A DNA stretch of 64,000 nucleotides from positions 1 to 64,000 of the forward strand of contig CAZWBQ010000006.1 in the NCBI GenBank assembly GCA_964632545.1. Direction: 5' to 3'. Both the position numbers and the translations under genes were made by a program. This document shows, piece after piece, positions 42,345 to 52,037 of the stretch. The notes under the pieces are model-generated. The model worked only from the letters and a program-made list of their open reading frames with translations. It was not told the origin of the DNA and did no database searches. The DNA comes from UBA7398 sp964632545 (lineage in GTDB: Bacteria > Actinomycetota > Actinomycetes > Nanopelagicales > Nanopelagicaceae). Numbering within the stretch: the first letter of the stretch is position 1; each line of letters begins with the position of its first letter.

Positions 42345-43260
42345 TCAAACTTCGGCCAGTAAGTCTAAGAAAAACATCTTCGAGTGAGGATCTTCTAACT
42401 AGTGAAGTAATTGGATGCAGTCCGGAACCGACAATTTCCGTCAGTAGAGTTTCACCGTCATTTGCGTAAAGCAGAATTCGATCTGGGAGTTGTTCGATCC
42501 GGTCACATTTTTGGCGTAACTGATCCACATATAGTGAGTTCTTATCTGAACCAAAACGAAGTTCTAACACTTCTTTAGTTACATACTTTCTAATCAGTTC
42601 AGCCGGGCTATCTTCCGCCATGATTTTGCCCTTATCCATCACGATCAATCGCTGGCAAAGCTGCTCAGCTTCATCCATGAAATGGGTAGTAAGTAAGAGT
42701 GTTACACCCATTTCTTTCAATCTAAATAACCGATCCCAAAGTATGTGGCGAGCTTGTGGATCTAGGCCGGTAGTTGGTTCATCGAGCATAAGAATCTCTG
42801 GTTCGCTAACTAGCGCCCGCGCAATCGTTAGGCGACGTTTCATACCGCCACTCAGCGCCTCAACTTTTACATCACGCTTTTCTTCAAGTTGAGCAAACTC
42901 CAAAAGTTCGTTGATTTTAGGAGTTAGGAACTTTTTGGAAAGTCCAAAGTAGCGACCATAAATATATAAATTCTCTCGAACCGTAAGTTCACTATCTAAA
43001 TTATCTTGTTGTGGTACTACGCCAAGGTGCGCACGAATTTGTGGTCCAAATTTTTCGGGGTCTTTACCCAAAACTGTTAGCTCTCCAGAAGTCCGTTGCA
43101 GCGTGGCACCAATCATCCGCATAATTGTGGACTTACCTGCACCATTAGGACCTAAAAGCCCAAACGATTCACCTTTGGCTACTTCAAAATTAATTTGGTC
43201 GACGGCAACGAAATCGCCATAAGTTTTTGTGAGAGCGCGCGCAGAAATTAAATAAGACAT
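42337..43260 (-). CDS. ABC exporter ATP-binding protein (DrrA/NodI-like)
   Basis: A 307-residue ATPase for the two ABC-2 permeases. Walker A GPNGAGKST (38-46), signature LSGGMKRR (about 138), Walker B ILMLDEPTTGLD (about 156) and TTHFMDEAEQL are intact; the C-terminal region after residue 225 is the DrrA-type regulatory extension. It begins 13 bases after the class III aminotransferase gene stop and may share its transcript. Cargo unknown. Confidence 0.9.
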   Translation of the reverse strand: MSYLISARALTKTYGDFVAVDQINFEVAKGESFGLLGPNGAGKSTIMRMIGATLQRTSGELTVLGKDPEKFGPQIRAHLGVVPQQDNLDSELTVRENLYIYGRYFGLSKKFLTPKINELLEFAQLEEKRDVKVEALSGGMKRRLTIARALVSEPEILMLDEPTTGLDPQARHILWDRLFRLKEMGVTLLLTTHFMDEAEQLCQRLIVMDKGKIMAEDSPAELIRKYVTKEVLELRFGSDKNSLYVDQLRQKCDRIEQLPDRILLYANDGETLLTEIVGSGLHPITSLVRRSSLEDVFLRLTGRSLIE

Positions 43261-43272
43261 TAGCTCAGAATA

Positions 43273-44610
43273 TTACAGACCAACTTCAGTAAGCGATTTA
43301 GAAAGAAGTTCCATTCCTAACTTTGCATCGCTCTCTGAAATATTGCAAGGTGGCACCATATGTATTCGATTAAAATTATTAAATGGCATCAAGCCATTCT
43401 TCTTACAAGCTGCAACAATCTCATTCATTTTTGGACTAGATGCGCCATAAGGTGCAAGTGGTTCCCGAGTATTTCGATCGGTGACCATATCCATTCCCCA
43501 GAAAACTCCAGCGCCACGGATATCGCCAATTACAGCATGCTTCTTTGCGAGTTCGTGAAGTCCAGGACCAAGAATTTTTTCACCGATATATGCTGCGTTT
43601 TCCACCATTTTCTCGCTCTTCATCGCAGCAATAGTGGCTACCGCGGTGGCGCAAGCTAATGGGTGGCCAGAGTAAGTAAGCCCACCTGGGAATACGCGCT
43701 CATTAAAAGTAGTAACAACAGGTTCAGAAATTATTACCCCGCCAAGTGGGAGGTAACCAGAGGTAACACCTTTAGCGAAAACTATTAAATCTGGAATTGA
43801 TTTTGAGTGTTCGAAGCCAAACCATTTTCCGGTTCTGCCAAAACCAGACATAACTTCGTCAGCAATCCAGAGGATTCCATATTTATCGCAGAGCGCACGT
43901 AGCCCATCCAAATATCCAGCAGGTGGCATAAGAACTCCAGCAGTTCCTGGAACGCTCTCGATTAATACCGCTGCAATTGTATTTGGACCTTCAAAAATAA
44001 TAGTTTGTTCTAAATGTTCCAAGGCGCGTTGGGATTCTTCCGCCTCGTTAGTTGCCCAAAATGCTGTCCGATATAGGTACGGTCCCCAGAAGTGAACATG
44101 TCCGTAACCAAATTCATTTGGGAACCGACGTGGATCACCGGTTGCATTAATAGCCGATCCGGTATTGCCGTGATAAGAACGATAAGTTGAAAGTATTTTA
44201 TGTTTATTGGTATGCAGTCTTGCCATTCGAATTGCATTTTCAATTCCATCAGCACCAGCATTAGTAAAGAAAACTTTCTTAAACTTATCTCCAGCCAATT
44301 CTACGATCTGCTTGGCAGCTTCATTTCGAGCTTCGTTCGCATGCTGTGGCGCAATAGTTGCGAGAATGTCAGATTGCTCTTTTATGGCAGCAATTACTTT
44401 TGGATGTTGGTGGCCAATGTTTGTAAAAACTAATTGGCAGGAAAAGTCTAGATATTTCTTGCCAGTGAAATCCCAGAAGTAAGAACCAGCACCACTTGCA
44501 ATTGCCATTGGATTGATTTGGGCTTGCGCTGACCAAGAATGGAAAACATATGCTCGGTCGTCCGCAAATACTTTTGCGGCTTTTTCTGGATTGTTCTCTG
44601 GGCTGTTCAC
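43273..44610 (-). CDS. class III aminotransferase (beta-alanine/omega-amino acid:pyruvate type)
   Basis: A 445-residue PLP enzyme. The PLP lysine is in VFAKGVTSGYLPLGG (about 287), the Asp that contacts PLP in LWIADEVMSGFGRTG (about 256), and the FTNAGADGIENAIRMAR loop is near 115. It transfers an omega-amino group to a 2-oxoacid. It starts with GTG five bases after AGGGAG. It is divergent from CoA-acylating semialdehyde dehydrogenase, the pair expected for beta-alanine breakdown (malonate semialdehyde to acetyl-CoA). Other omega-amino substrates are possible. Confidence 0.8.
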   Translation of the reverse strand: MNSPENNPEKAAKVFADDRAYVFHSWSAQAQINPMAIASGAGSYFWDFTGKKYLDFSCQLVFTNIGHQHPKVIAAIKEQSDILATIAPQHANEARNEAAKQIVELAGDKFKKVFFTNAGADGIENAIRMARLHTNKHKILSTYRSYHGNTGSAINATGDPRRFPNEFGYGHVHFWGPYLYRTAFWATNEAEESQRALEHLEQTIIFEGPNTIAAVLIESVPGTAGVLMPPAGYLDGLRALCDKYGILWIADEVMSGFGRTGKWFGFEHSKSIPDLIVFAKGVTSGYLPLGGVIISEPVVTTFNERVFPGGLTYSGHPLACATAVATIAAMKSEKMVENAAYIGEKILGPGLHELAKKHAVIGDIRGAGVFWGMDMVTDRNTREPLAPYGASSPKMNEIVAACKKNGLMPFNNFNRIHMVPPCNISESDAKLGMELLSKSLTEVGL

Positions 44611-44683
44611 AGTGCTCCCTTATTTATCTTTGAATTATGCGCCAATTTAAGCACTTTTGTGACCCATTTGGTAGATGAAGAGG

Positions 44684-44718
44684 TGTTGGCTAAGTCAAAC
44701 CTCAAGTATTGTGGGTAT
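44684..44718 (+). promoter_or_regulatory. leaderless promoter of the semialdehyde dehydrogenase gene
   Basis: TATTGT at 44707-44712 ends seven bases before the ATG at 44719; TTGGCT-like sequence lies 15-17 bases upstream. The transcript should start at the start codon. The upstream in-frame extension to 44539 would run through the divergent aminotransferase gene and is not credible. Confidence 0.45.
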
Positions 44719-46203
44719 ATGAAAACTATTTCGCATTGGATCAATGGCGCAGTTACTAATGAAAAATCTGAAAGAAGCGGTGAGGTTTTTAATCCCGCGA
44801 CTGGAAAAATTTCTGGCAGCGTAAATTTTGCGAGTACCGCAACCATTGATATGGCAGTAGGTGTTGCTTCTAAGGCTTTTACAGAGTGGCGTCATAGCTC
44901 TCTCACCAAACGCACCCAAGTACTTTTTGCATTTCGCGAACTTCTAAATGTCAATAAAGAGAAGATCGCTGCTTTAATCACAGCAGAACATGGAAAAGTA
45001 TTGAGCGATGCACTTGGTGAGGTAACGCGCGGCCTTGAAGTTGTGGAATTTGCTTGCGGAATACCACATTTACTTAAAGGTGGGTTTTCGGAGGAAGTTT
45101 CTACCGGTGTAGATGTTTACTCAATTCGCCAACCGTTAGGTCCAGTTGCGATCATTTCGCCATTTAATTTTCCAGCAATGGTTCCAATGTGGTTCTTCCC
45201 GATTGCGATCGCTTGTGGAAATACTGTAATTGTTAAACCTTCCGAGAAAGATCCAAGTGCCATTATGTATGTGGCAGAACTCTTAAAAGAAGCTGGATTG
45301 CCAGATGGTGTATTCAACGTTTTGCATGGTGATAAAGAAGCCGTAGATGCCTTACTTACACACCCAGGCATTAAATCTGTTTCATTTGTTGGCTCAACGC
45401 CAATTGCAAAATATGTTTATGAAACAGGTACAAAATCTGGAAAGCGCGTTCAAGCACTTGGCGGCGCCAAAAACCATATGGTGGTTCTGCCAGATGCTGA
45501 CTTAAATCTTGCCGCAGATGCTGCAATTAATGCTGGCTTTGGCTCAGCTGGCGAACGTTGCATGGCGATTTCGGTAGTAGTTGCAGTAGAACCAGTCGCC
45601 GATGCCTTGATTGAAAAAATCAAAGAAAGAATGGCGAAAATCAAAACTGGCGATGGTACGGAAGGCGCCGATATGGGCCCACTTGTAACTAAAGTGCATC
45701 GCGACAAAGTTGCTTCTTATGTGAATGCAGGCGAAAAAGAGGGTGCAACTTTGGTTGTTGATGGTCGAAATGTAAAAGTTGATGGCGAAGGTTTCTGGTT
45801 AGGGCCAACACTTTTCGACAACATCACTACCGATATGTCTATTTATAAAGAAGAAATATTTGGACCGGTGTTAAGCATTATTCGAGTTAAGAGTTATGAC
45901 CAAGCTTTGAAGTTAGTAAATGATCATCAATATGGAAATGGCACCGCCATTTTTACAAACGATGGTGGCGCAGCTCGCAGATATCAAAATGAAGTTGAAG
46001 TTGGCATGGTTGGTATCAATGTGCCAATTCCAGTTCCGATGGCATACTTCTCATTTGGCGGTTGGAAGAATTCATTATTTGGTGATTCACATGCCCACGG
46101 TACCGAAGGTGTGCACTTCTTTACCCGCGGAAAAGTAATTACAAGTCGTTGGTTAGATCCAAGCCATGGTGGAATTAATTTAGGTTTCCCACAAAATACC
46201 TAA
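44719..46203 (+). CDS. mmsA: CoA-acylating methylmalonate/malonate semialdehyde dehydrogenase
   Basis: Oxidises malonate or methylmalonate semialdehyde to acetyl-CoA or propionyl-CoA with release of CO2. The 494-residue protein has the oxyanion Asn150 (SPFNFP), NAD-binding FVGSTPIAKYV (223-233) and catalytic Cys281 in SAGERCMA; the Arg/Cys arrangement of this subgroup lacks the usual general-base Glu, replaced by ALGGAKNH, as expected for CoA-acylating members. It is divergent from an omega-aminotransferase, consistent with beta-alanine use; inositol or valine catabolism are alternatives. Confidence 0.9.
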   Translation: MKTISHWINGAVTNEKSERSGEVFNPATGKISGSVNFASTATIDMAVGVASKAFTEWRHSSLTKRTQVLFAFRELLNVNKEKIAALITAEHGKVLSDALGEVTRGLEVVEFACGIPHLLKGGFSEEVSTGVDVYSIRQPLGPVAIISPFNFPAMVPMWFFPIAIACGNTVIVKPSEKDPSAIMYVAELLKEAGLPDGVFNVLHGDKEAVDALLTHPGIKSVSFVGSTPIAKYVYETGTKSGKRVQALGGAKNHMVVLPDADLNLAADAAINAGFGSAGERCMAISVVVAVEPVADALIEKIKERMAKIKTGDGTEGADMGPLVTKVHRDKVASYVNAGEKEGATLVVDGRNVKVDGEGFWLGPTLFDNITTDMSIYKEEIFGPVLSIIRVKSYDQALKLVNDHQYGNGTAIFTNDGGAARRYQNEVEVGMVGINVPIPVPMAYFSFGGWKNSLFGDSHAHGTEGVHFFTRGKVITSRWLDPSHGGINLGFPQNT

Positions 46204-47598
46204 TTAGCCACGAATTGTTTTTGCTAATTCCTTAAAGTCATCAACCATGAAGTCAATTTCGGCTTGGCCATGCGCCAAACTAATTAGCCATTGTTCATCT
46301 AAACCTGGCGGCGTAATTACGCCATGATTAAGTGACCAGAGGAAAGAGAGTTCTGCAATTTGGAAATTTGTAGCTTTGTAATCCCGATAATTTCGGACTG
46401 GCGTATCTGCCCAAGTTATGCAACCTTTAACGCCAAAACCAACGGTATGGGCTGGTAATTCGTATTCGTCAATAACTTCTCTGATTCTAGTTAGCGCTTC
46501 TCGATTTAGCGATTCAGCTTTTTCAAGAGCAGGAACTGTACAAATTCTATCTACTGCGCGAACTGCAGCCATTGCAAGCGCATGACCATTGAATGTGCCT
46601 AGATGTGGCATCCGGCCATCAGTAACTGGCAACATAAATTCTGCTTTTCCGCCAAAGGCAGCCAATGGGATTCCGCCGCCAATTGATTTAGCAAGACAAA
46701 TTAAATCCGGAATTACACCAAGTCGTTGCGCCGCGCCTTGCGGTCCAGCAGTTAGTCCAGTTTTTACTTCATCAAAAATCAAGACGACTTTATATTGATC
46801 ACAAAGTGTTCTAACAGCTTCTAAATAACCATCATCTGGAACGACAATCCCAATATTTTCCATAACTGGCTCAACGATGAAGCAAGCAATCGTGCTTGCA
46901 TGTTTTTCAAAAAGCGCTTCAAGCGCAGGGATGTTGTTAAAAGGCACGACATGAACTTCGCCAGCAACAGTTCCATTTGGAATTACTGGAGTTGGGGCAT
47001 CTGCTGGACCAGCTTTATCTAGCGAAGGTTTATTAGAAAATAGAATCGAATCAGAGCTACCGTGATAGCCACCTTCAACTTTAACCACACCTTCTTTGCC
47101 TGAATATGCTCGCGCAGTTCTGACTGCATACATAGTTGCTTCAGTGCCTGAGTTTGTGAACCTGACTTGTGCGATGCCAAATCGGCGACAAATTCGCTCC
47201 GCGGCATCCCTTGAAAGTGGGGACGGAGTTGTGAAAAGGGTCCCTACATCTAGCGTTGCCCGCAGCTCTGCCACAACATCAGGGTTTAAGTGCCCAACTA
47301 ACATAGCGCCAAATCCCATAGATAGATCCAACATTTTCCGACCATCTACATCGGTCATCCATGCTCCGTTAGCAGAAACTATTGAAACTGGATATGGCTC
47401 AAATGATTGAAAAGTTGAATGTGCTCCTAGCGGAATAGTTTGAGTAGCTAGTTGAAATTCTATTCCAGAACCGAGCGTTGATTTCTTATACAAATCCAAT
47501 TGCTCTTGCATGATTTTTTCAAGTCGAGAACTATCAAATGGTTTTGAATGTGATGGTAAAGAACGAAAAGTTTGAGGGTGATGCGTTTGGGTTTTCAT
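46204..47598 (-). CDS. glutamate-1-semialdehyde aminomutase-like class III aminotransferase
   Basis: A 464-residue PLP protein. FTNSGTEATMYAVRTAR (about 138) binds PLP phosphate, LIFDEVKTGL (about 268) supplies the Asp, and LAKSIGGGIPLAAFGG (about 295) the lysine. It belongs to the HemL-like branch but carries an extra N-terminal segment of about 40 residues and is not near haem-synthesis genes, so a catabolic or secondary aminotransferase role is more likely than HemL itself. It is convergent with mmsA, with no gap. Confidence 0.7.
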   Translation of the reverse strand: MKTQTHHPQTFRSLPSHSKPFDSSRLEKIMQEQLDLYKKSTLGSGIEFQLATQTIPLGAHSTFQSFEPYPVSIVSANGAWMTDVDGRKMLDLSMGFGAMLVGHLNPDVVAELRATLDVGTLFTTPSPLSRDAAERICRRFGIAQVRFTNSGTEATMYAVRTARAYSGKEGVVKVEGGYHGSSDSILFSNKPSLDKAGPADAPTPVIPNGTVAGEVHVVPFNNIPALEALFEKHASTIACFIVEPVMENIGIVVPDDGYLEAVRTLCDQYKVVLIFDEVKTGLTAGPQGAAQRLGVIPDLICLAKSIGGGIPLAAFGGKAEFMLPVTDGRMPHLGTFNGHALAMAAVRAVDRICTVPALEKAESLNREALTRIREVIDEYELPAHTVGFGVKGCITWADTPVRNYRDYKATNFQIAELSFLWSLNHGVITPPGLDEQWLISLAHGQAEIDFMVDDFKELAKTIRG

Positions 47599-47710
47599 TG
47601 CAATTTTGTACAGTCAAAGGGTTCATGTAGAACCGAAGTTTGAAGTGCACGCTCCTAGCGAAAGTTTGTATTACTGGGGTAGTTTATCAGAGTTAAACTT
47701 TTAATCAACT

Positions 47711-49333
47711 CTAAAAAAGTACGCATGTTTCTGTAGGGAAATCTAACTTATTATGGGAAATAATCATCAAAGTCTTACCTTTTAGATAATTAAATAAATT
47801 TGTTGCAATTCGACTTATTTGGTCATTTTCTAAATACTCAAAAGGTTCATCTAAAATTATTAATTTGGAATTCTTAAGTATTGCTCGCGCCAATCTTATC
47901 CTTTGCTTTTCTCCGCCAGAAAAATTTTCTCCGTATACACCTATATGTGTATCCAAACCGTCTGGAAGTGTTGAAATGAGTTTGGAAATTTCAACGCATT
48001 CAAGGGCACTCCAAATTTCTAAATCTGACACATCTTGGTTGGCTATTCGTAAGTTTTCTCGAATTGAGGAATTAAAGAGATGGTCATCTTGCATACAAAG
48101 TGTGATCGAATTTGCCAGTTCTCCTCGATCAATCTCATTAATTTCAATTCCATTCAACTTAATTGATCCTTCATAAGGGACTAGTCCGATGATTGCTAAA
48201 GCCAAACTTGATTTACCGATCCCACTATTACCACTTACAAGAAGTGGAGAACTTGGCCCCAATTGGGCAGTTATTGGCTGATGCGGCAACGTGAATCCAC
48301 GATCCCATTTTGCTCGTGCATTTATAAGCGATAGAGAAATCGATCCATCTTCAATTAATGCATTACCCATAACTTTCACTAAATTTTTCGAACCTAGAAT
48401 GGCCATATCGATTCGTGTTGTGGCTTCAGCAATCTTTCCAAATCCGGCAAATGCACTTGGCAAGGTTGAAACACCATCAAAAATCATTAAAGGCAATAAT
48501 GTGATCACCGCGATGTTGACCGAACCTAGAGTTCCATTTAACACATTATTTATAGATATGTATGCGCCGAGAATTACAGCAGCACCCATTGCGATAAAGT
48601 TTAAGCCCGATCCAATACCAGCGCCATAATCAATTCTTTTCTCAGCTGCATTTAAATTCAAATCTAAATCCGTTAAATCCTGACGAAGTTGATCCCCATA
48701 ACCAAATACTTTAGCCTCTAAATGACCATTCGCAATGTTTGCAATTTGTTTTGCTATTAATTCATCAGTTTTGGCAGATAAACTTGCGAATTTCATAGAA
48801 AATTTACTTGAACTATACGGAATTGCAATTATCGCAATGAGAAAAATTAATCCAATAGATAAGCCGGCAGTTGGAGATAAATGATAAATAATACCAATTC
48901 CGGCAAGTCCGGAAATTAATGAAGAAAAATATGGAATCCAGATTCTTAACCATCGATCCTGCACAAGTTCGACATCTGAAATTATATTTTGGAACACTGA
49001 TCCCAAACTATTAATTGAATTATTAGGAGTTACTCGCTCTAACGCTTCGTAAAGTCGACGCTGCAGTGAAGTTTGTGAACGAAGAATCGAATCGTGACTA
49101 ATGATTCGTTCACCATATCTAAAAACTCCTCGTGATAACCCAAAAAATCTTACGGAAACGATAGCTACCTCTAAAATAAGTATGGGAGGCTGTTTTGAAG
49201 CCATCGCGATTAACCATGCGCTACTCCCTAGCAACCCAACTGCCATCGTAAGTGAAATCCCGCCAAGAAATGCGCTGAGCGTCAGCCGCCATTTAAACGG
49301 AGCCGAAGCGCTAATGGTTGGTGAAATTTTCAT
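47711..49333 (-). CDS. cydC: heterodimeric thiol-reductant ABC exporter subunit CydC
   Basis: A 540-residue fused membrane/ATPase half-transporter needed for cytochrome bd assembly by exporting cysteine/glutathione-type thiols. Six helices occupy residues 1-300; the ATPase has Walker A GNSGIGKSS (about 367), signature FSGGEKQR (about 455), Walker B LIILDEPFEYLE and ISHNK. It overlaps cydD by four bases and ends the cydABDC operon. A short AGAGTT/AACTCT stem follows the stop but has no T tract on this strand. Confidence 0.85.
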   Translation of the reverse strand: MKISPTISASAPFKWRLTLSAFLGGISLTMAVGLLGSSAWLIAMASKQPPILILEVAIVSVRFFGLSRGVFRYGERIISHDSILRSQTSLQRRLYEALERVTPNNSINSLGSVFQNIISDVELVQDRWLRIWIPYFSSLISGLAGIGIIYHLSPTAGLSIGLIFLIAIIAIPYSSSKFSMKFASLSAKTDELIAKQIANIANGHLEAKVFGYGDQLRQDLTDLDLNLNAAEKRIDYGAGIGSGLNFIAMGAAVILGAYISINNVLNGTLGSVNIAVITLLPLMIFDGVSTLPSAFAGFGKIAEATTRIDMAILGSKNLVKVMGNALIEDGSISLSLINARAKWDRGFTLPHQPITAQLGPSSPLLVSGNSGIGKSSLALAIIGLVPYEGSIKLNGIEINEIDRGELANSITLCMQDDHLFNSSIRENLRIANQDVSDLEIWSALECVEISKLISTLPDGLDTHIGVYGENFSGGEKQRIRLARAILKNSKLIILDEPFEYLENDQISRIATNLFNYLKGKTLMIISHNKLDFPTETCVLF

Positions 49334-50985
49334 TGTTTAACTTCCAATAAATTACCAAAATGCAGAATGTTTTGAGCATATGAAATTAGCGCATCTCGAT
49401 GTGATACCGCCATTACTAACTTTCCGGATTTGGCTAAATCCAAAAGTATTTCTGAAATATTGACTTCGGCGGCCTCATCGAGGGAGGCAGTTGGTTCATC
49501 CATGAAAACAATTGGCCGGTCAGTAACGAGTGTGCGTGCGACAGCTAACCTCCGCAGTTGCCCAACAGAAATTCCAGTTTGGTTATCGCCGATCAAACTA
49601 TTAATTCCATTTGGCAGATCTCCAAGTTGCAATCCAACCCTGCTAAGAATTTCGGCTAATTCATTTTTAGATATTCCAGGTTTAAGTTGATTAAATATTT
49701 CCGCAATAGTTCCTTGCGGAAAATGTGGAGATTGTGAAACCCAGGATATTTGAGATAACCAAAAATCATTATCGAATTCATGCAACGGGTAGGCGCTATT
49801 TATATTATTAATCCAGACTTTTCCTTTTGTTGGCACTATTAATCCCATTAAAGTATTGATTAGCGATGTCTTCCCAGAACCAGATTCGCCAACAAGTAAT
49901 GTAATTTCGCCAGATTTTGCGGAACCACGCGGAATTAGAATTGGTTCTCGATTTGGATATTCGATTATTAAAGAGTCCCATCGAATTTCACGCAATCTAT
50001 TTAAAGCATTTCGATGACCTTTGGATTGTGGTTGCATTTCTAGTACCTCAAATATTTCTCTAGATGATTCAAGTCCTTCTGCTGATGTATGGAATTGCGC
50101 TGATACTTGGCGAATTGGCCAATAAACCTCGGGAGCAAGTAGAAGAACCAATAGACCACTTGAAAGAGAAATATTTCCCGAGACCAGCCGCAATCCAATC
50201 CAGACTGCGATTAGCGCAACTGAGAGTGTTGCGATTAGTTCTAAAACTAAAGATGAGAGAAATGAAATTTTCAGAACCTTCATAGTTTCAATGCGATATC
50301 GACTTCCCACCTTTTCAATTTTTTCCGCTTGGTGCTTTGATCTGCCATAAACTTTTAGAGTAAGTAGTCCAGCGAAAAGATCTACCACGTAGGACGAAAG
50401 AATCCCCATCGTGCGCCATTTTTTGGCCATTGCTTCAGATGTGTATCTTCCAATTAAAATGCCGAAGATTGGTATCAGCGGGATAGTTCCCAAAATTATT
50501 AGCCCAGATGAAAAGTCTCTTAAAGTTATGGTTATGCCTACGATAAGCGGAACGGTTAGTGCAATAAATAATTGCGGAATGAATTTATTAAAATATGGCT
50601 CTAACGCTGCGATACCGCGGGTAGCTATCAACGAAAGTTTTCCATAACCAAATTTAAGGTTTAACTCCGTGCCTTGTAAGAGCGCTTGATTAAATAGTTG
50701 CGAACGTAGATCTACTCTGATTTTTGCACCTATTTTTCGAGTCAATACATCCCCAAAGAAGGAGATGCCAGCTCGAATAAGAAAAATTAAAATTAAGATT
50801 TTAATTTGTGGAATTAAATCAACCCAAGATTTTTCTTTTTGAAAGGCTCCAACCACAACGTTAGTTATAGTAAAAGCTTGTGCGATTGTAAGTAATGTAG
50901 TTAGGAGAGCAAGCGCAACAACTAAAGCGATAAAACCGCGGCTACTTCGGGAGTACCGAAATAGCCGCGGATCTAGTAACTTCAC
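49330..50985 (-). CDS. cydD: heterodimeric thiol-reductant ABC exporter subunit CydD
   Basis: A 551-residue half-transporter partner of CydC. Membrane domain residues 1-310, then ATPase with Walker A GESGSGKTS (about 367), signature ISVGQLRR (about 464), Walker B IVFMDEPTASLD and VSHRD. The Val for Gly change in the signature (SVGQ) is also seen in known CydD proteins. The gene overlaps cydB by four bases and cydC by four. Confidence 0.88.
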   Translation of the reverse strand: MKLLDPRLFRYSRSSRGFIALVVALALLTTLLTIAQAFTITNVVVGAFQKEKSWVDLIPQIKILILIFLIRAGISFFGDVLTRKIGAKIRVDLRSQLFNQALLQGTELNLKFGYGKLSLIATRGIAALEPYFNKFIPQLFIALTVPLIVGITITLRDFSSGLIILGTIPLIPIFGILIGRYTSEAMAKKWRTMGILSSYVVDLFAGLLTLKVYGRSKHQAEKIEKVGSRYRIETMKVLKISFLSSLVLELIATLSVALIAVWIGLRLVSGNISLSSGLLVLLLAPEVYWPIRQVSAQFHTSAEGLESSREIFEVLEMQPQSKGHRNALNRLREIRWDSLIIEYPNREPILIPRGSAKSGEITLLVGESGSGKTSLINTLMGLIVPTKGKVWINNINSAYPLHEFDNDFWLSQISWVSQSPHFPQGTIAEIFNQLKPGISKNELAEILSRVGLQLGDLPNGINSLIGDNQTGISVGQLRRLAVARTLVTDRPIVFMDEPTASLDEAAEVNISEILLDLAKSGKLVMAVSHRDALISYAQNILHFGNLLEVKQ

Positions 50986-52022
50986 GAATTAATGTTGTCC
51001 AAAACTCCCACCTCAGGTGATGAGATTTGTTTTGCGCTAACCCGTTTGCGGAATACCCAATAAGTCCATCCTTGATAAATCAAAACTATTGGCGTAAGAA
51101 CTACTGCGACAATAGTCATAACTTTCAAGGTGTATTGAGTACTCGATGCATTTGTGATGTTAAGAGTTGCGCTCTCCAGCAACGAACTTGGCATCACATT
51201 TGGATAAAGCGTTGTGAATAGGGTAATCACAGCAAACGCAAGGGCTACTGATGAAAATAGAAATGCATAGCCCTCGCGTCCTTTGTGACTGAATTGCAGT
51301 GCTAGGAGCCACGCCACTGCAACAACAGCCGCTAAACCGTAGACCTCAGTTTTGGAGTTATACGCAACTGCAGTTATGGCAAGGAATGCAACGGTTACCA
51401 CAGCAGCGAATAAACCAATCTTGGTCACCAACCCACGCGCCCGATCGTGAATTGTTCCCTCAGTCTTGAGCGATAAGAAAATCGCACCATGAGTAAGGAA
51501 TACAGAAAGCGTTACTAATCCGCCGAGTAATGCATATGGATTCAAGAGATTGAAGAATCCACCGGCGTATTCGATAACTCCATTTTCTTCTTTTAATGGA
51601 ACGCCGCGAACTATGTTTGCAAACGCTACGCCCCATAAAAGTGCAGGTAAGAAACTACTAATTACGATTGCGTTATCCCAACGATTCCGCCACTTTGAAT
51701 CACCGTATTTACTTCGGTATTCAAATGAAACGCCACGCACAATTAATGAAACCAGAATTAGAAATAGTGGTAAGTAGAAGCCACTAAATAGCGTTGCGTA
51801 CCATTCAGGGAAAGCAGCGAATGTTGCGCCACCAGCTACTAATAACCAAACTTCATTCCCATCCCATAGTGGCCCAAGAGTTGTGAGTACAGCTCTCCGT
51901 TCTGCTTGAGTTTTAGCAACAGTCTTAAGCAAGATACCTACTCCGAAATCGAAACCTTCAAGAATGAAGTATCCGATCCAAAGTACTGCGATTATTACAA
52001 ACCAGAAAGTATTAAACGACAT
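50982..52022 (-). CDS. cydB: cytochrome bd ubiquinol oxidase subunit II
   Basis: A 346-residue membrane subunit of the bd terminal oxidase with about eight to nine helices. The N-terminal YFILEGFDFGVGILL and GPLWDGNEVWLL (about 50-61) segments are hallmark CydB motifs. The ATG at 52022 is eight bases after AAAGGAG; a GTG at 52031 abuts that site and is unlikely. It follows cydA by 15 bases. The oxidase reduces O2 with quinol and has high oxygen affinity. Confidence 0.95.
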   Translation of the reverse strand: MSFNTFWFVIIAVLWIGYFILEGFDFGVGILLKTVAKTQAERRAVLTTLGPLWDGNEVWLLVAGGATFAAFPEWYATLFSGFYLPLFLILVSLIVRGVSFEYRSKYGDSKWRNRWDNAIVISSFLPALLWGVAFANIVRGVPLKEENGVIEYAGGFFNLLNPYALLGGLVTLSVFLTHGAIFLSLKTEGTIHDRARGLVTKIGLFAAVVTVAFLAITAVAYNSKTEVYGLAAVVAVAWLLALQFSHKGREGYAFLFSSVALAFAVITLFTTLYPNVMPSSLLESATLNITNASSTQYTLKVMTIVAVVLTPIVLIYQGWTYWVFRKRVSAKQISSPEVGVLDNINS

Positions 52023-52037
52023 GGCTCTCACTCCTTT

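Noticed and set aside
44539..44718. 60-residue N-terminal extension of the semialdehyde dehydrogenase
   Set aside because: It begins inside the divergent aminotransferase gene and adds hydrophobic residues foreign to the family.
47620..47634. Hairpin GGTTC-N5-GAACC upstream of the HemL-like gene
   Set aside because: Five-base stem without T tract or relation to a promoter; expected by chance.
47711..47740. AGAGTT/AACTCT stem after cydC as terminator
   Set aside because: The T run is on the wrong side for the minus-strand transcript; six-base stem only.
49330..50985. Broken ATPase signature in CydD (SVGQ)
   Set aside because: The same change is present in well-known functional CydD proteins.
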